DNA of 6,235 bases. Source: Bacteroidota bacterium. GTDB lineage: Bacteria > Bacteroidota > Bacteroidia > Bacteroidales > Prolixibacteraceae. This document shows, piece after piece, positions 1 through 4,602 of the stretch. Each line of letters begins with the position of its first letter. Position 1 is the first letter of the stretch. Both the position numbers and the translations under genes were made by a program. The notes below the pieces were generated by a model. It worked only from the letters and a program-made list of their open reading frames with translations, did no database searches and had not been told where the DNA came from. The stretch spans positions 1 to 6,235 of the forward strand of contig DAOVTY010000193.1 in the NCBI GenBank assembly GCA_030632865.1, given 5' to 3'.

Positions 1-668
1 CCTGTAAATTCTCTATGATCTACATTTTGGAACCCAGTTACAACAACTTCATCTAAATTTTCCTGAGATGGTTTTAATTCAACATGATAATCAGACCTTT
101 CATCAAGAATAATTTCTAATGATTCATAACCTATAAATTTTATAGTTAGTTTGTTGACCGATACAGGCAACTCCAATTCAAAACTACCATCTAATTGAGT
201 AATTGTACCTTGCAGCACACTGTTAAAACGATATGTAACAGTTGCCGACATAATACCCTCTCCATCTTCATCAACCACTGAGCCGGTTATGGTCTTTTTT
301 TCCTGTTGTGGTTTAACTTCCTTTTTTTCATTAACTACCGGAATTTTCTTTTTTGCAGGAGTTAATACAATTATTTTTTCACGAATTTCATAATCAAATG
401 CAATTTGCTCCGACAATGATTTTAAAATGTCTTCAGGTGTTGCCCCTTTTAAAACTATGGAAACTTCTTTTTTTGTATCAATTGCAGTATTGCTGAAAAA
501 GAAATTTTTCCCTGTCTCTTTCTTTAAATATTCAATTACTTCTAACGCTTGCATTTTAATAGAATCACTATCTAAATTGCCCCCTTGTACAATAGGGATA
601 AAACACATAAATGCCATCAATGCAAGCATTATATATCTCCAAAATCCTTTCTTGTTTTTTCTTTTCAT
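1..668 (-). CDS. SusC/RagA-family TonB-dependent receptor with STN domain, N-terminal part (runs off left edge)
   Basis: Read on the minus strand, an open frame of 222 codons starts with ATG at 668-666 and leaves the window without a stop, so only the N-terminus is present; full members are usually about 1,000-1,150 residues. Residues 1-30 form a basic then hydrophobic export signal (MKRKNKKGFWRYIMLALMAF). Residues about 40-102 match the STN (secretin/TonB short N-terminal) signalling domain. A Lys/Pro-rich linker (about 103-125) leads to a carboxypeptidase-regulatory-like beta domain (about 126-200, starting TITGSVVDEDGEG). The segment NLDEVVVTGFQ (204-214) is the usual SusC TonB-box/plug entry. 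Such receptors import glycans or other large ligands across the outer membrane using TonB energy, and the STN domain contacts a FecR protein in the periplasm. It lies 68 bp downstream of fecR on the same strand, so the two are probably co-transcribed; a SusD lipoprotein would be expected beyond the left edge. The ligand cannot be inferred. Confidence 0.93.
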   Translation of the reverse strand, partial: MKRKNKKGFWRYIMLALMAFMCFIPIVQGGNLDSDSIKMQALEVIEYLKKETGKNFFFSNTAIDTKKEVSIVLKGATPEDILKSLSEQIAFDYEIREKIIVLTPAKKKIPVVNEKKEVKPQQEKKTITGSVVDEDGEGIMSATVTYRFNSVLQGTITQLDGSFELELPVSVNKLTIKFIGYESLEIILDERSDYHVELKPSQENLDEVVVTGFQNVDHREFT

Positions 669-700
669 ATAAATTTATTTGTTGTCTATTCAAACCTTCC

Positions 701-725
701 TATTCAGAAAAAACATTCCTGAATA
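701..725 (-). other. Inverted repeat (hairpin) between fecR and the susC-like gene
   Basis: A perfect 7-bp inverted repeat, TATTCAG / CTGAATA, with an 11-nt spacer lies in the 68-bp gap, 12 bp past the fecR stop. In the minus-strand transcript the spacer is GAATGTTTTTT, so the U run is in the loop, not after the stem. This is therefore not a classical intrinsic terminator for that strand. It could be a weak attenuator or an RNA processing or stability element that sets receptor output relative to the anti-sigma factor. The stem is short and AT-rich, so chance is possible. Confidence 0.3.
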
Positions 726-736
726 TTTGGATACCC

Positions 737-1741
737 TTAATTGTTACTTTTTACTTTTATTAAATTGCCGTCTTCAACGAATATTACTTTTCCTGTTTTA
801 CTCAATAATTCCAATATATCATCTACCGATTGATTTTTATCGAATTCTCCTGAATACCTAATGTTTTCAAGGGAATTATTGGCAAATTCAAAATCAATAT
901 CATACCATCTCTCCAATTCTTTTGAAATACTGATTAACGAAATATCTTTAAATACAAACAACCCTTTAATCCACGAGGTGTATAAATTCACATCTACCTC
1001 CCGAGTTGTTATTTCCTTTGTTTTAAAATCAAAAACTGTTCTCTGACCGGGCAAAATATTTATAGTTTCTTTATTCTGAATACCAATACTCACTATCCCT
1101 TCAACCAAAGTTGTTTCAAGTGTTTGCTCATTCTCATAAACCTTCAGGTCAAACGAAGTTCCTTTAACTTCAATATCACCTAAATTGGTATGTATAATAA
1201 ATGGTTTATCAGGATTATGATGAACATCAAAATAGGCCTGTCCGCTTAAGTTAACTTCCCTAGTTTCAGCCAAAAATTCAGATGGAAATTCTAAACTTGT
1301 TTCCGAATTCAACCAAACTTTTGTTCCATCTGGTAGCTCAAAATAGTACTCTCCTTTTCTGGGAATTTCAAGTTTATTGGTTTTAAAAATTGATTTCCCC
1401 TTTTTTACCTGATCCAATACAATCGTTTGGTCGATTTTTTCCAGACTGTTAATACCCGAATTATCTAACTCAACTGTATTCCCTTCGGCTAAATAAAGTG
1501 TTGCTTTATTATGGTTGATAGTGATCTCTTCAACAACCATTTCGTTTTGCAGTTGTGGAGATGTAAAATAAATGGTACCTGCCAGCAATGCCACAATAAA
1601 TGAAGCTGCTACGGAGCTACCTATGAATATATTTCTATTTCTACGCTTTTTTTCTGATGCTACAATAACTTTACCCCAAGCTTTATCAGCATCATATCTC
1701 TGAATCTTTACAATCTTGTTGTTATTTCCTTCTTCTAACAT
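737..1741 (-). CDS. FecR-family anti-sigma factor (membrane signal transducer)
   Basis: A complete 334-residue frame with ATG at 1741-1739 and a TAA stop. Residues 1-36 are a short basic cytoplasmic segment containing DADKAWGKV, which resembles the end of the usual FecR cytoplasmic region. Residues about 37-59 form one transmembrane helix. Residues about 125-220 are the FecR domain, with the recognisable LPDGTKVWLNSETSLEFP, the VNLSGQAYFDV block and GTSFDLKVY. Residues about 261-330 match the C-terminal DUF4974/STN-like domain (FKDISLISISKELERWYDI). In this family the periplasmic part senses a ligand-loaded TonB receptor through its STN domain, and the cytoplasmic part controls an ECF sigma factor. 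The receptor gene follows directly, as expected. Two oddities stand out: no sigma factor gene lies upstream in this window, and the N-terminus lacks roughly 70 residues that many Bacteroidota FecR proteins carry. A TGA ten codons before the ATG, with no other start between, fixes the start. Confidence 0.93.
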   Translation of the reverse strand: MLEEGNNNKIVKIQRYDADKAWGKVIVASEKKRRNRNIFIGSSVAASFIVALLAGTIYFTSPQLQNEMVVEEITINHNKATLYLAEGNTVELDNSGINSLEKIDQTIVLDQVKKGKSIFKTNKLEIPRKGEYYFELPDGTKVWLNSETSLEFPSEFLAETREVNLSGQAYFDVHHNPDKPFIIHTNLGDIEVKGTSFDLKVYENEQTLETTLVEGIVSIGIQNKETINILPGQRTVFDFKTKEITTREVDVNLYTSWIKGLFVFKDISLISISKELERWYDIDFEFANNSLENIRYSGEFDKNQSVDDILELLSKTGKVIFVEDGNLIKVKSNN

Positions 1742-1768
1742 TTCACTTTTATTACGTGTTTTTCTCTT

Positions 1769-1815
1769 TCAGCAATTAAGTGTAGAAGAAAACCAAAAAG
1801 GGTGAACCATTTTTT
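1769..1815 (-). promoter_or_regulatory. Possible fecR promoter/leader with a 13-codon reading frame
   Basis: On the minus strand a run of T then A is followed by GGTTCACCCTTTTTGG and TCTACACTTAAT, ending about 30 bp before the fecR ATG. The spacing of these two blocks would suit an ECF-sigma-type -35/-10 pair close to the gene. The same stretch encodes a short frame, ATG at 1810 to TGA at 1769 (MVHPFWFSSTLNC), which is in phase with fecR and separated from its ATG by the TGA plus nine codons. Either reading is inference: the peptide matches nothing I know, and no sigma consensus for this organism can be derived from one site. Confidence 0.25.
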
Positions 1816-2053
1816 AAAAAAAAACTAAAGAAAAACAATACATGGAACACAAAATGCTGGGTTACCGAAAATTAGCACAGATTAAATTATCTATATAAAG
1901 TTTCTAGATTGTATTTATTTGGTTTTTATTTTGAAGATTTCTGTATTGTGATTGAGTTTGGCAATAATAAATTTTGCTTTAGGAAGTTTTTTATCGTGCG
2001 AATAATAATGTGTCAAGTTAATTAATTCGTGCAGTTTAATTAAATTTGAAAGC

Positions 2054-2067
2054 TACTAAATTTAGTA
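2054..2067. promoter_or_regulatory. Perfect 14-bp palindrome, candidate operator
   Basis: TACTAAATTTAGTA reads identically on both strands and lies 113 bp before the HzsA-related ATG in the divergent gap. A perfect palindrome of this length fits a dimeric regulator site, and its place between divergent units would allow control of either. It is AT-only apart from one C and one G, so chance occurrence in AT-rich DNA is a real alternative. Two other short palindromes, TTAATTAA (2018-2025) and TTTAATTAAA (2035-2044), lie just upstream. Confidence 0.3.
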
Positions 2068-2091
2068 TCTCTAAAAAGAATCTGAAAAATT

Positions 2092-2184
2092 ATGAAACCA
2101 GAATGGCAAATATTGACATACAGGAATATCATTATAAGCGAGTTCCATCGAATACCTTTAAAAACTAAAATTATAATGAAATGA
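2092..2184 (+). CDS. Possible 30-residue leader peptide overlapping the HzsA-related start
   Basis: A 31-codon frame begins with ATG at 2092 (MKPEWQILTYRN...) and ends in TGA at 2182-2184, which overlaps the ATG of the next gene in an ATGA arrangement. An in-frame TGA at 2083-2085 bounds it upstream. The 4-base overlap is the geometry seen in translationally coupled genes, so a leader peptide is conceivable. No domain, signal peptide or ribosome binding site is visible, the product is basic and unremarkable, and a frame of this length is easily produced by chance. Confidence 0.17.
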   Translation: MKPEWQILTYRNIIISEFHRIPLKTKIIMK

Positions 2185-3065
2185 ATAAAACAATATTTTA
2201 TATTGCAATAATGCTGTTTTTTAACGCATTGCAATTATCTGCTAACAATAGCAAAAAAGGAGAAAACGCCTCTTTATCAAAAACAGAGATTCCTGATAAA
2301 TTAGTTTTTGTCACACGTCATCAATACCGGGCAGACCACCACAACACTGCAACAATTTTTCAAACAGGGGAAATTAATACAAACAATTTTGATGCTGGTG
2401 CGTCACTTAAAATCCTAAATATAAAAACAGGAAAAGCAGAAACTCTTTTTGAAACAAAGACCGGAGTTATTCGTGATCCGGAAATTTCGTTTAATGGAAA
2501 AAAGATTCTTTTTTCATATAGAAAAAACATTGACGACGATTACCATATTTACGAAATTAATGCGGATGGAAACAACCTTACCCAGCTTACTTTTGCTGAA
2601 GGTGTTTCCGACATCGACCCACTGTATCTACCAAATAATCAAATTATTTTCAGTTCAACCCGCGAACCAAAATATTGCATGTGCAACCGTCATATTATGG
2701 CTAATTTATATCGAATGAATCCTGATGGTTCAAACATTGTTCAACTGGGGAAAAGCACACTGTTCGAAGGCCATTCAGCATTAATGAACGACGGCAGGAT
2801 TATTTACGACCGCTGGGAATATATCGACCGAAATTTTGGCGATGCTCAAGGATTATGGACCGTAAATCCGGATGGAACAAAACATGCCATTTATTATGGC
2901 AACAATTCCAATTCTCCGGGTGGAGTGATCGATCCGCGTCCTGTTCCTGAAAGTAATCTTGTACTTTCAATTTTTGGGTCGTGCCACGACCGTCCGTGGG
3001 GAGCACTTGCATTGTTAGACCGCTCGAAAGGAGTTGACGGGAAAGAAGCTGTTGTGAAAATATGA
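2181..3065 (+). CDS. HzsA-related protein, N-terminal beta-propeller fragment ending at premature TGA
   Basis: This 294-residue part starts at ATG 2181; an in-frame TAA at 2166-2168 and the absence of other starts between fix it. Residues 1-21 are a Sec-type signal peptide (MNKTIFYIAIMLFFNALQLSA) with no lipobox Cys, so the product is expected in the periplasm. Residues about 40-290 carry WD40/TolB-like propeller repeats, with blade motifs such as VIRDPEISFNGKKILFSYR, YHIYEINADG, IYDRWEYIDRNFGDAQGLWT and FGSCHDRPWGALALLDR. The strongly family-specific stretch REPKYCMCNRH (161-171) has Cys166, Cys168 and His171, and Cys268-His269 lies in GSCHDRPWG; both could bind metal. Hydrazine synthase alpha has a comparable propeller and a bound zinc, which I recall from its structure. 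Translated alone, this fragment lacks both haem sites and would probably be inactive. Confidence 0.85.
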   Translation: MNKTIFYIAIMLFFNALQLSANNSKKGENASLSKTEIPDKLVFVTRHQYRADHHNTATIFQTGEINTNNFDAGASLKILNIKTGKAETLFETKTGVIRDPEISFNGKKILFSYRKNIDDDYHIYEINADGNNLTQLTFAEGVSDIDPLYLPNNQIIFSSTREPKYCMCNRHIMANLYRMNPDGSNIVQLGKSTLFEGHSALMNDGRIIYDRWEYIDRNFGDAQGLWTVNPDGTKHAIYYGNNSNSPGGVIDPRPVPESNLVLSIFGSCHDRPWGALALLDRSKGVDGKEAVVKI

Positions 3066-3119
3066 CCCGACCACGCAATTGATTTAATTGGAGTTGGCAA
3101 TTGGGATACATTTAAACAA

Positions 3120-4538
3120 TTGAAAGTTCGATATGAAGACCCGTTTCCACTTTCTGAAAAGCATTTTCTGGTTTCAAAATCAATCAATTTGAAAGAAGGA
3201 GAGAAAATGGGAATTTATCTTTTAGACATGGAAGGCAATGAAACTTTGCTTTACAAAGATAAAAAACTGAGTTGCTTCGACCCAATGCCACTGGCACCAA
3301 GATTTCGTCCGCGCGAAATTCCAACAGCACGAAAATTTGACGAATCGCCAGGGTATTTTTACGTGCAAAATGTATATGTGGGAACGCACATGGAAAATGT
3401 GCTTCCAGGTTCAGTAAAATACTTAAGGGTAGTTGAGTCTCCCGAAAAACGCACCTATACACAAGCTTCGTGGAACGGGCAAGGACAACAGGCTCCGGGA
3501 GTAAATTGGCACAGTTTCGAAAATAAACGAGTGCTTGGAACAGTTCCGGTTGAAGAAGATGGTTCGGTATATTTTGAGGCACCATCAGGGAAATATCTCT
3601 ATTTTCAATTGTTAGATGAAAAGAAAAAAATGGTGCAATCCATGCGCAGCGGAGTAATTGTTCACCCCGGCGAAACAAATGGGTGTATTGGTTGCCACGA
3701 AGACCGGCTTTCAGTTCCGCCTGTTTCAACAAAAATGCCAATTGCCATGAGTAAGAAACCGAATAAACTGACCGAAACTGAATCTCCAATATTTAGTTAT
3801 ACCCGCGATTTACAACCCGTGTTCGACAAACATTGTATTGAGTGCCATGATTTTGACAAAGAAGCAGGAGAAAAAATACTACTTGTTGGCGACCGGAATC
3901 CCTATTTTAATGCTTCGTATATTGATATTCAAATAAAAAAGCAAATAGCAAGTGTAGGCGGTGGTCCGGCAGAAATTCAACAAGCATATTCTTGGGGTGC
4001 ACATGCCAGTAATTTGGTGAAGGTTATTGAAAACGGGCATCATAATATTTCATTGTCGAAAGAAGAAATGGAAGGAATTTATACGTGGATTGATTTGAAT
4101 GGGATTTATTATCCTGAATACGAATCGGCGTACCCTAATAATCCTGCAGGGAGAAGTCCGCTGACATATGAAGAGTTAAAAAAATTGGGTGAATTAACGG
4201 GTGTGAATTTTAACCCGCTTGCCGATCACAATCGAAAACTTGGCCCTCAAATTTCGTTCGAGCGACCAGAGTTAAGTCCTTGTTTGAAAAACATACAAAT
4301 GGATGGCGCTGGTTATCTGGAGGCCTTGGAAATAATAATAAAAGGAGAGCAAAGATTGGCACAAAATCCACGTGCAGACATGGAAGATTTTGAGCCTTGC
4401 GAAGAACAACAGATTCAGCTAAAGAAATATATGGATCGTTTAGAAGTAGAAAAAGAGAATAACAAAGCTGTTTCGGAGGGAAAATTAGTTTATGATAAGA
4501 AAGCCATTTCCCAGACTTTAAACAGGGAGAAGGAGTAA
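3120..4538 (+). CDS. HzsA-related protein, C-terminal di-haem fragment (continuation after the TGA)
   Basis: In-phase continuation of the HzsA-related frame; numbering is of the full product. Conserved family blocks are YEDPFPLSEKHFL, CFDPMPLAPR, GSVKYLRVVESPEKR, WHSFENKRVLGTVPVEEDGS and QLLDEKKKMVQSMRSG. Haem c sites are CIGCH (502-506, bases 3684-3698) and CIECH (552-556, bases 3834-3848), followed by AYSWGAHASNLV, WIDLNGIYYPEY and a charged tail (about 700-785) that also belongs to the family. The nominal start at 3120 is TTG with no ribosome binding site. The first ATG, 3207, is preceded by AAGGAG, but it sits inside a conserved block (GEKMGIYLLD), so it is unlikely to be a natural start. 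Any product made alone would lack a signal peptide and so could not be matured as a c-type cytochrome. It is best read as part of one gene. Confidence 0.8.
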   Translation: MKVRYEDPFPLSEKHFLVSKSINLKEGEKMGIYLLDMEGNETLLYKDKKLSCFDPMPLAPRFRPREIPTARKFDESPGYFYVQNVYVGTHMENVLPGSVKYLRVVESPEKRTYTQASWNGQGQQAPGVNWHSFENKRVLGTVPVEEDGSVYFEAPSGKYLYFQLLDEKKKMVQSMRSGVIVHPGETNGCIGCHEDRLSVPPVSTKMPIAMSKKPNKLTETESPIFSYTRDLQPVFDKHCIECHDFDKEAGEKILLVGDRNPYFNASYIDIQIKKQIASVGGGPAEIQQAYSWGAHASNLVKVIENGHHNISLSKEEMEGIYTWIDLNGIYYPEYESAYPNNPAGRSPLTYEELKKLGELTGVNFNPLADHNRKLGPQISFERPELSPCLKNIQMDGAGYLEALEIIIKGEQRLAQNPRADMEDFEPCEEQQIQLKKYMDRLEVEKENNKAVSEGKLVYDKKAISQTLNREKE

Positions 4539-4602
4539 TACAAAAAACATTTCAGATCAGCGATAAAAAAATAATGGTGACAATACAAAAACCTACTGAA
4601 AA

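Larger units (their letters stand above)
1742..2180. other. Divergent intergenic region, 439 bp, no convincing protein gene
   Basis: This AT-rich gap separates fecR (minus) from the HzsA-related gene (plus) and must hold promoters for both. I looked for a sigma-factor gene or its remnant on the minus strand and for a missing FecR N-terminus; stops are frequent in the frames I read and nothing was recognisable. What can be seen is a 14-bp palindrome at 2054-2067, two nearby TTAATTAA-type palindromes (2018-2025 and 2035-2044), a possible promoter/leader close to fecR, and a 30-codon reading frame touching the HzsA-related start. I did not find a good match to the Bacteroidota primary promoter (TTTG, about 20 bp, TAnnTTTG) on either strand. 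Confidence 0.7.
2181..4538 (+). pseudogene. HzsA-related di-haem protein gene, full 785-codon frame interrupted by one in-frame TGA
   Basis: The segments before and after 3063-3065 are in the same reading phase, with no other stop from ATG 2181 to TAA 4536-4538, and join as one uninterrupted homologue of the HzsA-related family (hydrazine synthase alpha-subunit-like). The TGA is codon 295, in the context VVKI-stop-PDHAIDL; family members as I recall them read TWP there, so the ancestral codon was probably TGG and the change a single G-to-A transition. TGG is used for Trp elsewhere in the gene, and both complete genes here end in TAA, so the window neither proves nor excludes TGA recoding. The options are a recent nonsense mutation, a sequence error, or readthrough. 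If intact, the product would be an exported protein with a propeller, a middle domain and two c-type haems. The neighbouring peroxidase-like gene is undamaged as far as it is visible. Confidence 0.85.

Noticed and set aside
427..1046. Plus-strand open frames of about 60-80 codons in the left part
   Set aside because: They are mostly antisense to the susC-like and fecR coding sequences and show no domain of their own.
1742..2180. A decayed ECF sigma factor gene or missing FecR N-terminus
   Set aside because: Reading the minus strand gave frequent stops and no sigma-region motifs, so no remnant can be supported.
3063..3110. Selenocysteine insertion at the internal TGA
   Set aside because: Family members as I recall them have Trp there rather than Cys or Sec. 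The only pairing I see downstream uses the self-complementary CAATTG copies around 3076 and 3098, which is AT-rich and unlike a bacterial SECIS stem-loop.
3120..3209. A separate gene starting at TTG 3120 or ATG 3207
   Set aside because: Both lie inside family-conserved coding sequence in the original phase, and the product would have no signal peptide despite two haem c motifs. The AAGGAG before 3207 encodes part of a conserved block and is probably coincidental.
3184..3789. A 201-codon open frame on the minus strand
   Set aside because: It lies wholly antisense to the strongly conserved HzsA-related coding sequence, has no recognisable domain, and is explained as a shadow of that frame.
2181..4538. 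True hydrazine synthase and an anammox organism
   Set aside because: The neighbours are of Bacteroidota type, no hydrazine synthase beta or gamma subunit is visible, and the haem-site surroundings differ. HzsA-related proteins are, as I recall, widespread outside anammox bacteria.
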